Both the position numbers and the translations under genes were made by a program. Below the pieces are notes generated by a model. It was not told the origin of the DNA. It ran no database searches and was given only the letters and a program-made list of their open reading frames with translations. Source: Anaerobacillus sp. (GTDB taxonomy: Bacteria; Bacillota; Bacilli; Bacillales_H; Anaerobacillaceae). Taken from it: 9,377 bases of DNA. Location: contig SKOL01000708.1 of assembly GCA_007120055.1 (NCBI GenBank), positions 1-9,377 on the forward strand. The letters are read 5' to 3'. Numbering within the stretch: the stretch's first letter is position 1; each line of letters opens with the position of its first letter. Positions 1 to 6,038 of this stretch are shown one piece after another.

Positions 1-53
1 AAGAAGAGATTAAACACCTTCAAGGGGAAATGGAAAAATTGAAAAAAATGTAG
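1..53 (+). CDS. cysE: Serine O-acetyltransferase, C-terminal end (partial)
   Basis: Only the last 16 codons and the TAG stop (51-53) are inside the window; the reading frame begins at base 3. The tail reads EEIKHLQGEMEKLKKM, a charged helical stretch. Bacillus CysE proteins end in this kind of lysine/glutamate-rich coiled tail after the left-handed beta-helix domain, but the tail alone is not diagnostic. The assignment rests mainly on position, because cysE lies directly upstream of cysS in the conserved gltX-cysE-cysS order of Bacillaceae. CysE acetylates serine with acetyl-CoA, the first step of cysteine synthesis, so it would supply the substrate for the next gene's product. No catalytic residues can be seen here. 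Confidence 0.7.
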   Translation, partial: EEIKHLQGEMEKLKKM

Positions 54-142
54 AATTTACAATTTACAATGTAAAATTGCCTTAGCTGTTTCTACGAAGC
101 ATTGCTTAATAATTTTAAATTCTAAATTTTAAATTTTACATT
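54..142. repeat. AT-rich inverted/tandem repeat insert between cysE and cysS
   Basis: The 110-bp cysE-cysS gap contains two tandem AATTTAC heptamers (54-67) and two tandem AATTTTA heptamers (125-138). It also has a perfect 11-bp inverted repeat, AATGTAAAATT (68-78) with AATTTTACATT (132-142). A second small palindrome, TTTACA-A-TGTAAA, lies at 63-75. The middle (79-110) is less AT-rich. No ORF, convincing promoter or U-tract terminator is visible. The cysE-cysS junction is normally very tight in Bacillus, so this looks like a small non-coding repeat inserted in an operon. Whether it is dispersed in the genome cannot be seen from one copy. Confidence 0.5.
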
Positions 143-163
143 AAAAAAAGGAGTGTAAAATAA

Positions 164-1564
164 GTGGCGATTAAAGTTTATAATACGTTAACGAGACAAA
201 AAGAAATTTTTAAGCCAATTGAAGAAGGAAAAGTAAAAATGTATGTTTGTGGTCCAACGGTATACAACTACATCCATATTGGTAATGCAAGGCCTGCGAT
301 CGTTTTTGATATGGTACGGAGATACTTTGAGTATCGCGGCTATGATGTCAATTACGTTTCAAATTTTACGGATGTCGATGACAAGCTCATAAAAGCAGCG
401 AAAGAGTTAGGTGAGGATGTACCGACAATAGCTGAGCGGTTTATTAAAGCTTATTTTGAAGACGTTGGTGCATTAGGGGTTCGTTCGGCAGATGCCCACC
501 CTCGAGTGACAGAAACAATGACTGAAATCATTGAATTTATTAATGGGCTCATAGACAAAGGCTTCGCTTATGAGGTCAATGGCGACGTTTATTTTAGTAC
601 AAGGAAATTTGAAAATTACGGAAAACTTTCACAACAATCGATCGATGCTTTACAATCAGGTGCAAGAATTGAAGTGGAGCAACAAAAGGTAGATCCTTTA
701 GATTTTGCGCTTTGGAAAGTGGCGAAACCAGGAGAAATCTCGTGGGATAGTCCTTGGGGAAAAGGAAGACCAGGTTGGCATATTGAATGCTCAGCAATGG
801 TAAAGAAATATTTAGGTGAGACGATCGATATCCATGCTGGAGGTCAGGATTTATCTTTTCCGCACCATGAAAATGAAATTGCTCAGTCAGAAGCGATGAC
901 AGGTAAATCGATGGCAAATTATTGGATGCACAACGGGTATATTAATATAGATAATGAAAAAATGTCGAAGTCATTAGGGAACTTCATTTTAGTTCATGAC
1001 ATTCTTAAAAAGTATGATCCAGAAATTATTCGTTTCTTTATGTTAATGGCTCATTATCGAAGTCCGATTAACTTCAATGACGAGCTTTTAAATAGTGCGG
1101 GTACTGGCCTGGAGCGTTTGAAAAATGCTGTTCAAAACTTAGAATATCGCCTCGAAGAAACAGCCGATTTAGGTGAGAATGAAAGTGAATGGGAAGCTAA
1201 AGTTGACGCTGAAAAAGAAAAGTTCATCCGTGAAATGGATGATGATTTTAATAGTGCTAACGCCATAGCAGTCCTTTTTGATTTAGCAAAGTTAGCAAAT
1301 GTTTATTTACGTGAAGACCATACAAACAAAGTTGTGTTACAGAAGTTTTTAGAAACTTTTAATGAGTTAGCTGATGTTATTGGATTGCAGTTATCTTCGC
1401 CAAAAGAACTACTTGATGAAGAAGTTGAAAAGTTAATTGAACAAAGAAATGAAGCACGTAAAAATAAAGATTTCGCCCTAGCAGATAAAATTAGAGATGA
1501 TTTAAAAGATATGAACATTATATTAGAAGATACACCACAAGGGGTACGCTGGAAGAGGGAATAG
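164..1564 (+). CDS. cysS: Cysteinyl-tRNA synthetase (EC 6.1.1.16)
   Basis: This class I aminoacyl-tRNA synthetase charges tRNA-Cys with cysteine in the cytosol. It has 466 residues, the usual length in Bacillus. The HIGH-type signature is HIGN at residues 38-41 inside the CysRS motif [15 protein letters not shown]. The KMSKS loop is exact at 266-270. The zinc ligands that select cysteine are all present: Cys29, Cys209 (GWHIECSAM), His234 and Glu238 (PHHENE). The C-terminal third is the helical DALR and anticodon-binding region. The start is GTG at 164, with AAAGGAG (147-153) about 10 nt upstream. The gene follows cysE after an atypical 110-bp gap, and its last codons contain the ribosome-binding site of mrnC. 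Identification is certain. Confidence 0.98.
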   Translation: MAIKVYNTLTRQKEIFKPIEEGKVKMYVCGPTVYNYIHIGNARPAIVFDMVRRYFEYRGYDVNYVSNFTDVDDKLIKAAKELGEDVPTIAERFIKAYFEDVGALGVRSADAHPRVTETMTEIIEFINGLIDKGFAYEVNGDVYFSTRKFENYGKLSQQSIDALQSGARIEVEQQKVDPLDFALWKVAKPGEISWDSPWGKGRPGWHIECSAMVKKYLGETIDIHAGGQDLSFPHHENEIAQSEAMTGKSMANYWMHNGYINIDNEKMSKSLGNFILVHDILKKYDPEIIRFFMLMAHYRSPINFNDELLNSAGTGLERLKNAVQNLEYRLEETADLGENESEWEAKVDAEKEKFIREMDDDFNSANAIAVLFDLAKLANVYLREDHTNKVVLQKFLETFNELADVIGLQLSSPKELLDEEVEKLIEQRNEARKNKDFALADKIRDDLKDMNIILEDTPQGVRWKRE

Positions 1565-1569
1565 TTGCT

Positions 1570-1992
1570 ATGATGAAACTAACAAAACCAACCATTGATT
1601 TAAAACAATTAAATGCTCTAGCGTTAGCTTACATGGGTGATTCTGTTTTAGATACGTATGTACGATATCGTTTAATTGCATCAGGAAAAGTAAGGCCTCA
1701 CGAACTGCATAAAAAAGCTACAAAATATGTTTCAGCTCAAGCGCAGGCAGTCGTTGTAAACTGCCTGCTAAATTCTAGTTTTTTAACAGAAGAAGAAACA
1801 GCAGTGGTGATGCGTGGCAGGAATGCAAAGCCTGGAAATGTTCGTAAAAGTACCGATCTACAAACGTATCGCCTAAGTACAGCTTTTGAAGCATTGATTG
1901 GTTACTTATACTTACTCGATAAATATGAAAGACTAGATGAAGTTATCGGACAAACGTTTAAAATTTTAGAAGAAGGGAGTGAGAAAAAGTGA
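1570..1992 (+). CDS. mrnC: Mini-ribonuclease III
   Basis: Mini-III is a double-strand-specific endonuclease that trims the 5' and 3' ends of 23S rRNA precursors. It has an RNase III catalytic domain but no dsRNA-binding domain, which fits the 140-residue length. The RNase III signature appears as [18 protein letters not shown], with Asp24 in the metal-binding position. The second acidic patch is [12 protein letters not shown], with Glu107. A basic VMRGRNAK segment between them is typical of the family. Two ATG codons in a row (1570 and 1573) could each be the start; GGAAGAGGGA at 1551-1560 fits either. The start is 5 bp after the cysS stop and the end overlaps rlmB by 4 bp (GTGA, 1989-1992), implying translational coupling. 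Confidence 0.96.
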   Translation: MMKLTKPTIDLKQLNALALAYMGDSVLDTYVRYRLIASGKVRPHELHKKATKYVSAQAQAVVVNCLLNSSFLTEEETAVVMRGRNAKPGNVRKSTDLQTYRLSTAFEALIGYLYLLDKYERLDEVIGQTFKILEEGSEKK

Positions 1993-2738
1993 GTAGTGAA
2001 TTCATCGTTGGTAAAAATCCTGTTTTAGAAGCGCTTCGTTCCGGTCATACAATCAACAAAATATGGATTGGTGAGGGAACACAAAAAGGGCAAGTAAACC
2101 AAGTTCTTGACCTTGCAAAAGAAAATGGAATTCAGTTTCAATTTGTTCCAAAAAAGAAGTTAGATACATTAGTAGATACCAAAAACCATCAAGGGGTTGT
2201 AGCATCAGTAGCAGCATATGAATATGCAGATATTGATGACGTGTTCAGAAAAGCAGAACAAAAAGGTGAAGATCCTTTTATTTTAATTTTAGATGAGATT
2301 GAAGATCCCCATAATTTGGGATCGATTTTACGAACTGCAGATGCAGCTGGGGCGCATGGTGTCATCATCCCAAAACGCCGCGCTGTCGGTTTAACGGCTA
2401 CAGTAGCAAAAGCTTCAACAGGAGCCATTGAATATGTGCCTGTGGTACGTGTTACAAACTTAGCTCGAACAATGGACGAGCTGAAAAAACGAGGCCTTTG
2501 GTTTGCGGGAACCGACGCTAAAGGTGATACCGACTTTAGAGAAGCGAGTTTCGATTTACCGATTGGACTTGTCATCGGTAGTGAAGGAAAAGGAATGAGT
2601 CGTTTAATCAAAGAAAAGTGTGACTTTTTACTAAGTGTTCCGATGCTCGGAAAGGTTACTTCTTTAAACGCATCGGTAGCTGCTAGTCTGTTGATGTATG
2701 AAGTTCTTAGGAAGCGTAACCCTGTAGGAATGAAGTGA
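1989..2738 (+). CDS. rlmB: 23S rRNA (guanosine-2'-O)-methyltransferase, SpoU/TrmH family (RlmB)
   Basis: This SPOUT (trefoil-knot) methyltransferase is the counterpart of B. subtilis YacO, with the same length of 249 residues. The N-terminal ~75 residues form the L30e-like RNA-binding domain ([12 protein letters not shown]...NHQGVVA). The catalytic domain shows SpoU motif 1 ([14 protein letters not shown]) with Asn109 and Arg115. Motif 2 is VIGSEGKGM at about 195-203, with Glu199. Motif 3 is SLNASVAAS at 225-233. RlmB methylates the 23S P-loop guanosine (G2251 in E. coli); the exact target here is inferred from orthology. The GTG start at 1989 overlaps the mrnC stop and is served by AGAAGGGAG (1971-1979). 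Confidence 0.95.
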   Translation: MSSEFIVGKNPVLEALRSGHTINKIWIGEGTQKGQVNQVLDLAKENGIQFQFVPKKKLDTLVDTKNHQGVVASVAAYEYADIDDVFRKAEQKGEDPFILILDEIEDPHNLGSILRTADAAGAHGVIIPKRRAVGLTATVAKASTGAIEYVPVVRVTNLARTMDELKKRGLWFAGTDAKGDTDFREASFDLPIGLVIGSEGKGMSRLIKEKCDFLLSVPMLGKVTSLNASVAASLLMYEVLRKRNPVGMK

Positions 2739-2739
2739 A

Positions 2740-3252
2740 ATGGGGGATATACTTCTCGTTGATGGCTACAACATTATCGGTGATTGGCCGGAATTAAAAC
2801 TGTTGAAAGTAAATGACTTGGAAGGTGCCAGGGATCAACTAGTTGAGAAGATGGCTGAATACCAAGCTTATAGTGGCATGAAAGTCATCATTATTTTTGA
2901 TGCGCATATGGTGCCTGGGATAGGTAAGAAATACAAAAATTACCGACTAGAAATTGTTTACACAAGGGAAAATGAAACGGCGGATGAACGGATCGAAAGA
3001 CTAGTAAAAAAGTTAAAAAATGTTAATACGCGAGTGTATGTGGCGACTTCTGACTTTGTCGAGCAATCGGTCACTTTTGGTTATGGAGCATTACGAAAAT
3101 CTGCCAGAGAATTAAGAACAGAGATGGGGGTAGTTGAGCAAGGCATAGAGCGTGAAGTAAAAAAGTCGAAAAAAGAGAGAAAATCAACAAAAATCCCGAT
3201 ATCTGACGAAATGGCAGAAATTTTTGAAAAATGGCGTCGAGGCGACATGTGA
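2740..3252 (+). CDS. rae1: Ribosome-associated endoribonuclease Rae1 (YacP, NYN/PIN-like domain)
   Basis: The 170-residue single-domain NYN protein has the length and locus of B. subtilis YacP/Rae1, which enters the ribosomal A site and cleaves certain mRNAs in a translation-dependent manner. The four acidic positions expected of a PIN/NYN nuclease are visible: Asp8 (LLVDGYNII), Asp54 (IIIFDAH), Asp82 (TADERIERLV) and Asp105 (VATSDFVEQ). The last ~30 residues are basic (KKSKKERKSTK) and may contact rRNA. The ATG lies one base after the rlmB stop, with AGGA at 2726-2729 as ribosome-binding site, so the two are probably coupled. The sigH promoter begins only 4 bp after its stop codon. The substrate is not deducible from sequence. 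Confidence 0.94.
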   Translation: MGDILLVDGYNIIGDWPELKLLKVNDLEGARDQLVEKMAEYQAYSGMKVIIIFDAHMVPGIGKKYKNYRLEIVYTRENETADERIERLVKKLKNVNTRVYVATSDFVEQSVTFGYGALRKSARELRTEMGVVEQGIEREVKKSKKERKSTKIPISDEMAEIFEKWRRGDM

Positions 3253-3256
3253 GTGG

Positions 3257-3286
3257 TTGACGCTACTCGAATGAATGCTATATAAT
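3257..3286 (+). promoter_or_regulatory. Sigma-A-type promoter for sigH
   Basis: TTGACG (3257-3262) and a perfect TATAAT (3281-3286) are separated by 18 bp, immediately after the rae1 stop codon. This predicts a start near 3293 and a leader of about 200 nt before sigH. In B. subtilis sigH is read from a vegetative promoter repressed by AbrB. The leader here is AT-rich, which would suit AbrB, but AbrB has no sequence consensus that could be recognised by eye. A bulged stem-loop at 3334-3365 lies in this leader (ACCT/AGGT inner arms, CAC/GTG outer arms). Confidence 0.8.
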
Positions 3287-3495
3287 GTTCCTATATTTAG
3301 ACAATTCTTTTTGTTTAAAAAGGTACATATTGTCACACTATCACCTTATATTATAGGTAGTTGTGTAAGTGAAAATTAACAACAATGAAAAGTTCACGCC
3401 ATTTGTAGTTTTGAAGTTTATTGCAGTGACATTTTTGTTAAATGTTAATGACTCCCTTTTTAAACGTAACACAATTCATCAAAGGCGGAGGGATT

Positions 3496-4149
3496 ATGGT
3501 GAGCATAGACCTCAAGGAAATCACAAATGCTGATTTTGAAGAAATGGAAGATGAATATTTAGTTGAATATGTCCGTGAGGGAGACAGTGGAGCTCTTGAG
3601 TATCTTATTAATAAATATAAGAACTTTGTTAGAGCGAAAGCTAGATCGTATTTTCTGATTGGTGCAGACCATGAAGACATTGTTCAAGAAGGAATGATTG
3701 GCCTCTACAAGGCAATTCGTGATTTTAAAGGGGACAAGCTATCATCATTTAAGGCATTTGCAGAACTGTGCATTACTAGACAGATTATTACTGCGATAAA
3801 AACTGCAACTAGGCAAAAGCATATTCCTTTAAACTCTTATGTTTCGTTAGACAGACCCATTTATGATGAAGAAAGTGACCGAACACTCCTAGATGTTATT
3901 TGTGGGAATCGTGTGACTGACCCTGAAGAACTTCTCATTAATCAAGAGGAGTTTGATGACATTGAATTAAAAATGGGAGAAATATTAAGTGATCTTGAGC
4001 GGAAAGTGTTAATGCTCTATTTAGATGGTAGATCATATCAAGAAATTTCCGTTGACTTAAATAGACACGTAAAGTCAATTGACAATGCCTTACAAAGAGT
4101 GAAACGAAAGCTAGAACGTTATGTAGAATTAAAAGGTGTAAGTCTTTAA
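3496..4149 (+). CDS. sigH: RNA polymerase sporulation sigma factor SigH (Spo0H)
   Basis: This sigma-70 family factor directs the switch from growth to stationary phase, including genes for sporulation initiation and competence. Region 2 is nearly identical to B. subtilis SigH: FVRAKARSYFLIGADHEDIV followed by QEGMIGLYKAIRDF and the -10-binding helix ITRQIITAIKTATRQKHIP. Region 4 (LSDLERKVLMLYLDGRSYQ, then the helix-turn-helix EISVDLNRHVKSIDNALQ) recognises the -35 element. From ATG 3496 the protein has 217 residues (218 in B. subtilis). GTG 3499 is an equally good start: GGAGG at 3487-3491 is 4 nt from the ATG but 7 nt from the GTG. The open frame reaches back to 3442, but that start has no ribosome-binding site and adds residues without a family match. 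Confidence 0.96.
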   Translation: MVSIDLKEITNADFEEMEDEYLVEYVREGDSGALEYLINKYKNFVRAKARSYFLIGADHEDIVQEGMIGLYKAIRDFKGDKLSSFKAFAELCITRQIITAIKTATRQKHIPLNSYVSLDRPIYDEESDRTLLDVICGNRVTDPEELLINQEEFDDIELKMGEILSDLERKVLMLYLDGRSYQEISVDLNRHVKSIDNALQRVKRKLERYVELKGVSL

Positions 4150-4173
4150 AAAACAGGGGAAACCCTGTTTTTT
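4148..4173 (+). terminator. Rho-independent terminator after sigH
   Basis: An 11-bp perfect stem (4148-4158 with 4163-4173) is built from AAAAAACAGGG and its complement. It is closed by a GAAA tetraloop (4159-4162), and its 3' arm is the T-run. The hairpin begins inside the sigH TAA codon. The A-tract/T-tract symmetry could also stop transcription from the other strand, though no opposing gene is present. It separates sigH from the rpmG-secE-nusG unit. Confidence 0.93.
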
Positions 4174-4232
4174 AAGTTTTAGTGTTTAAAGAGTTTTGAA
4201 ATGGCTAATTATGGATACAATTGTACAGTATA

Positions 4233-4261
4233 TTGACACTGTCATAGCCCTATGATATGTT
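4233..4261 (+). promoter_or_regulatory. Probable sigma-A promoter upstream of rpmG
   Basis: A consensus -35 TTGACA (4233-4238) is followed after 17 bp by TATGTT (4256-4261), a 4/6 match to the -10. A better-looking TATGAT at 4251-4256 has an unsuitable 12-bp spacing. The position between the sigH terminator and rpmG makes a promoter here likely. It would serve rpmG and probably secE-nusG, since no terminator is seen in between. A 6-bp hairpin TATCAT/ATGATA (4280-4295) then abuts the rpmG ribosome-binding site. Confidence 0.6.
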
Positions 4262-4309
4262 TATTTAGTGTGTGAATATTATCATTTTCATGATAGGGGT
4301 AGTATAACT

Positions 4310-4459
4310 ATGCGAAAAAAAGCAGTTCTTGCATGTAGCATATGTAAGTCTCGGAATTACACAACAGAAAAGAAAAAGTCTGATAATGAAGAACGAATCG
4401 GAATGAAAAAGTTTTGTAAAGTGTGTAACGAGCATACCCTGCATCTTGAAACGAAATAA
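4310..4459 (+). CDS. rpmG: Ribosomal protein bL33, zinc-ribbon (C+) form
   Basis: This 49-residue protein of the large ribosomal subunit sits near the E site. The zinc ribbon is complete, with CxxC pairs at Cys9/Cys12 and Cys36/Cys39, so this is the zinc-binding (C+) version. The family pattern SRNYTTEKKK followed by MKKFCKVCNEHTLH is clear. ATG 4310 is chosen because it gives the normal family length and has AGGGG (4295-4299) 10 nt upstream. The longer open frame to 4268 has no ribosome-binding site and runs through the leader hairpin. A zinc-bearing L33 is common at this sigH-secE position in Bacillaceae. From memory, the copy here in B. subtilis 168 is frameshifted; this one is intact. Confidence 0.95.
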   Translation: MRKKAVLACSICKSRNYTTEKKKSDNEERIGMKKFCKVCNEHTLHLETK

Positions 4460-4475
4460 ATCATTTTGTACAAGC

Positions 4476-4563
4476 TATAATAACAAACGATTAGAAAACT
4501 TTGCTAATCGCCAAAACTGGCAGAGGAGTTTGAGTTATTATATTTCTTTAATCTTTGTTATTA
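4476..4563 (+). promoter_or_regulatory. Nested inverted repeats between rpmG and secE
   Basis: The 162-bp gap holds a perfect 10-bp inverted repeat, TAATAACAAA (4478-4487) with TTTGTTATTA (4554-4563). Inside lie a 7-bp hairpin CGATTAG/CTAATCG (4488-4494, 4504-4510) and a small GCCA/TGGC hairpin (4510-4521). A competing 9-bp pairing, TATAATAAC (4476-4484) with GTTATTATA (4534-4542), would replace the outer stem. No U-tract follows, so this is not a normal terminator. A TATAAT string at 4476-4481 lacks a suitable -35. The function is unknown to me; it may be a structured leader of secE-nusG. Confidence 0.45.
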
Positions 4564-4621
4564 AAAGATAAATGGTTCGCTTTAAAAGTAGTATCTATCT
4601 TAAAGGGCGGAGGTGGCTTTA

Positions 4622-4816
4622 ATGTCTGGAGCTGTTAAAAGAACGAGTGAATTTTTGCGAGATGTAGTCAAAGAATTAAAAAGGGTATCTTGGCCTACTC
4701 GTAAAGAACTAACTAGATATACTGGAGTAGTTGTTGCGACAGTTATATTTATCGCAATTTACTTTGCGGTTGTTGATATGGGGATTTCTAGTCTAGTGCG
4801 TTTAATTTTAGGATAA
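4622..4816 (+). CDS. secE: Protein translocase subunit SecE
   Basis: SecE is the small clamp subunit of the SecYEG membrane channel for protein export. The 64-residue protein has the short Gram-positive architecture. An amphipathic N-terminal helix (SEFLRDVVKELKRV) leads to the invariant cytoplasmic hinge SWPTRKEL at 23-30. One transmembrane segment follows at about 35-52. ATG 4622 is used because GGAGG (4609-4613) lies 8 nt upstream. A GTG in frame at 4613 overlaps that Shine-Dalgarno sequence and cannot be the start. It sits upstream of nusG, the usual bacterial secE-nusG pair, with a 32-bp gap. Confidence 0.96.
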   Translation: MSGAVKRTSEFLRDVVKELKRVSWPTRKELTRYTGVVVATVIFIAIYFAVVDMGISSLVRLILG

Positions 4817-4818
4817 TT

Positions 4819-4841
4819 GGAGGGAAGGACGAAATAGTCCT
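4819..4841 (+). promoter_or_regulatory. Distant nusG ribosome-binding site with intervening hairpin
   Basis: The strongest Shine-Dalgarno candidate for nusG, GGAGGG (4819-4824), is 24 nt from the ATG at 4849, which is too far for normal initiation. A 5-bp stem AGGAC (4826-4830) with GTCCT (4837-4841), loop GAAATA, lies exactly between them. If folded, it shortens the effective distance to about 8 nt. A second weaker AAGGA (4825-4829), about 19 nt from the ATG, is buried in the same stem. Confidence 0.55.
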
Positions 4842-4848
4842 ATTCATT

Positions 4849-5382
4849 ATGGAGAAAAATTGGTATGTAGTTCATACTTACTCAGGTTATGAGAATAAAG
4901 TAAAAACAAATTTAGAAAAACGTGTCGAGTCTATGAATATGGAAGACAAAATCTTCCGTGTGCTCGTTCCTGTTGAAGAAGAAACAGAAGTAAAAAACGG
5001 AAAATCTAAATCTGTTGTAAAGAAAGTGTTCCCGGGGTACGTAATTGTTGAAATGGTAATGACTGACGATTCTTGGTATGTTGTTAGAAATACACCAGGG
5101 GTAACAGGTTTTGTTGGTTCTTCTGGAGCGGGTTCAAAACCGACACCGCTTTTACCTGAAGAAGTAGAAGCTATTCTTCGTCAAATGGGCGTTGAAGAAC
5201 CTCGTGCTGAAATTGACTTTGAGTTAAAAGAGTCAGTTAAGGTGAAAGAAGGTCCGTTTGCAAACTTCGTTGGTACCATTGAAGAAATTCAAGTTGATAA
5301 ACAAAAGGTAAAAGTTCATGTAAATATGTTCGGGCGTGAAACACCGGTAGAACTAGAGTTTACACAAGTTGAAAAATTGTAA
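4849..5382 (+). CDS. nusG: Transcription elongation/antitermination factor NusG
   Basis: NusG binds the clamp of RNA polymerase and modulates pausing; in Bacillus it promotes sequence-specific pausing. The 177 residues match the B. subtilis length. The N-terminal NGN domain begins KNWYVVHTYSGYENKVK and includes VFPGYVIVEM and the VRNTPGVTGFVG segment. A flexible linker leads to the C-terminal KOW domain at about 125-177 (VKVKEGPFANFVGTIEEI...VHVNMFGRETPVELEF). No other ATG, GTG or TTG is available in frame between the secE stop and 4849. No terminator follows, so transcripts may continue into the rplK promoter region. Confidence 0.97.
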   Translation: MEKNWYVVHTYSGYENKVKTNLEKRVESMNMEDKIFRVLVPVEEETEVKNGKSKSVVKKVFPGYVIVEMVMTDDSWYVVRNTPGVTGFVGSSGAGSKPTPLLPEEVEAILRQMGVEEPRAEIDFELKESVKVKEGPFANFVGTIEEIQVDKQKVKVHVNMFGRETPVELEFTQVEKL

Positions 5383-5394
5383 TTAAAATAAAAC

Positions 5395-5423
5395 TTGCTA
5401 TTTGTTTTTTAAAGTGATAGAAT
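5395..5423 (+). promoter_or_regulatory. Extended -10 sigma-A promoter for rplK-rplA
   Basis: TTGCTA (5395-5400) and TAGAAT (5418-5423) are 17 bp apart. A TG at 5415-5416 supplies the extended -10 motif common in strong Bacillus promoters. The predicted start is near 5430, giving a leader of about 108 nt that carries the L1-binding motif. Confidence 0.82.
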
Positions 5424-5451
5424 TTTTATGTTCTTAACGCGAGTTTTGAAT

Positions 5452-5511
5452 ATAGCTTTCAAACAAAGAGCTATCGAGTGGGAGGATCTAATATTAAGAT
5501 CCGGTTACCAC
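5452..5511 (+). promoter_or_regulatory. Putative L1-binding leader RNA upstream of rplK
   Basis: A hairpin ATAGCT/AGCTAT (5452-5457, 5469-5474) is followed by a stem interrupted by an asymmetric loop. GTGG (5478-5481) pairs with CCAC (5508-5511), and GGATCT (5484-5489) pairs with AGATCC (5497-5502). Unpaired GA lies on the 5' side and GGTTA on the 3' side. The 5' strand GTGGGAGG and the CC-G...-ACCAC layout copy the L1-binding site of 23S rRNA (helices 76-78), which carries GGUGGGAGG and ends UACCACC. In E. coli, L1 represses the L11-L1 operon through such a mimic. The Shine-Dalgarno sequence follows 12 nt later. Binding by L1 here is inferred. Confidence 0.78.
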
Positions 5512-5537
5512 ATCACGGACTTAAGGAGGTGTGTCGC

Positions 5538-5963
5538 GTGGCTAAAAAGGTTATTAAAATGGTAAAATTACAAATTCCTGCTGGTAAAGCAAACCCAGCA
5601 CCGCCAGTTGGACCTGCATTAGGTCAAGCGGGAGTTAACATTATGGGATTCTGTAAAGAGTTTAACGCTCGTACTGCTGATCAAGCTGGTTTAATTATCC
5701 CGGTAGAAATTACGGTATTTGAAGACCGTTCATTTACATTCATTACGAAAACTCCACCTGCTGCGGTTTTACTTAAAAAAGCAGCTGGTATCGAGAGTGG
5801 TTCTGGTGAACCGAACCGTAATAAAGTAGCAACAGTAAAGCGTGATAAAGTACGCGAAATCGCGGAAACGAAAATGCCAGACCTTAACGCAGCTGATGTA
5901 GAAGCAGCTATGCGTATGGTAGAAGGTACTGCACGCAGCATGGGAATTACGATCGAAGACTAA
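5538..5963 (+). CDS. rplK: Ribosomal protein uL11
   Basis: L11 binds the GTPase-associated centre of 23S rRNA (helices 43-44) with L10-L12 and is needed for RelA activation and thiopeptide action. The start is GTG 5538, with AAGGAGG (5523-5529) 8 nt upstream. This gives 141 residues, the standard length. The N-terminal domain carries the conserved proline-rich motif [17 protein letters not shown] at 14-30. The linker [14 protein letters not shown] leads to the RNA-binding C-terminal domain ending [11 protein letters not shown]. The open frame extends to 5478, but that GTG is part of the L1-mimic stem and has no ribosome-binding site. L11 and L1 form one transcription unit, with 120 bp between them. 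Confidence 0.97.
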   Translation: MAKKVIKMVKLQIPAGKANPAPPVGPALGQAGVNIMGFCKEFNARTADQAGLIIPVEITVFEDRSFTFITKTPPAAVLLKKAAGIESGSGEPNRNKVATVKRDKVREIAETKMPDLNAADVEAAMRMVEGTARSMGITIED

Positions 5964-5994
5964 TTCCTATTAGTTTGCAAGAAGGTAATGAGCG

Positions 5995-6032
5995 AGGTTG
6001 CGATTAGGTCTATTTATTTAGACTCGCAACCT
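5995..6032 (+). promoter_or_regulatory. Long hairpin between rplK and rplA
   Basis: AGGTTGCGA (5995-6003) pairs perfectly with TCGCAACCT (6024-6032). After a 4-nt bulge (TTAG, 6004-6007), GTCTA (6008-6012) pairs with TAGAC (6019-6023) around a TTTATT loop. The stem totals 14 bp. The following bases (CTTTATTAG) form only a poor U-tract, so it is at most a weak terminator. It lies 6 nt before the second L1-like motif, in the same relative place as the 5452-5474 hairpin before the first. It could be an attenuator, a processing site or a structural partner of the L1 motif. Confidence 0.65.
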
Positions 6033-6038
6033 TTATTA

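Noticed and set aside
2189..2611. 140-codon minus-strand ORF inside rlmB
   Set aside because: It is fully antisense to a confidently identified gene, with no recognisable motif and no independent promoter or ribosome-binding evidence.
3330..3354. Second sigH promoter (TTGTCA with TATATT or TATTAT)
   Set aside because: The spacing between the hexamers is only 11-13 bp, too short for sigma-A; the bases are better explained by the stem-loop at 3334-3365.
3442..3495. sigH start at 3442 or 3448
   Set aside because: No Shine-Dalgarno upstream, and the added residues do not resemble SigH; the strong GGAGGG at 3487-3492 serves 3496/3499.
4278..4295. Fur/Zur-type operator in the rpmG leader
   Set aside because: ATTATCA (4278-4284) matches one half of a Fur-type box, but the other half does not; the TATCAT/ATGATA palindrome is better explained as an mRNA hairpin next to the ribosome-binding site.
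4268..4309. Longer rpmG frame starting at 4268
   Set aside because: It would begin at about the predicted transcription start without a ribosome-binding site, and the 14 added residues are not part of L33.
4446..4481. Promoter for secE using TTGAAA and TATAAT
   Set aside because: The spacer would be 24 bp and no extended -10 TG is present, so a functional promoter is unlikely on sequence grounds.
5478..5537. N-terminal extension of rplK to a GTG at 5478
   Set aside because: That GTG is part of the L1-like stem, has no ribosome-binding site, and the extension has no L11 family match; GTG 5538 has a perfect Shine-Dalgarno sequence and gives the standard 141 residues.
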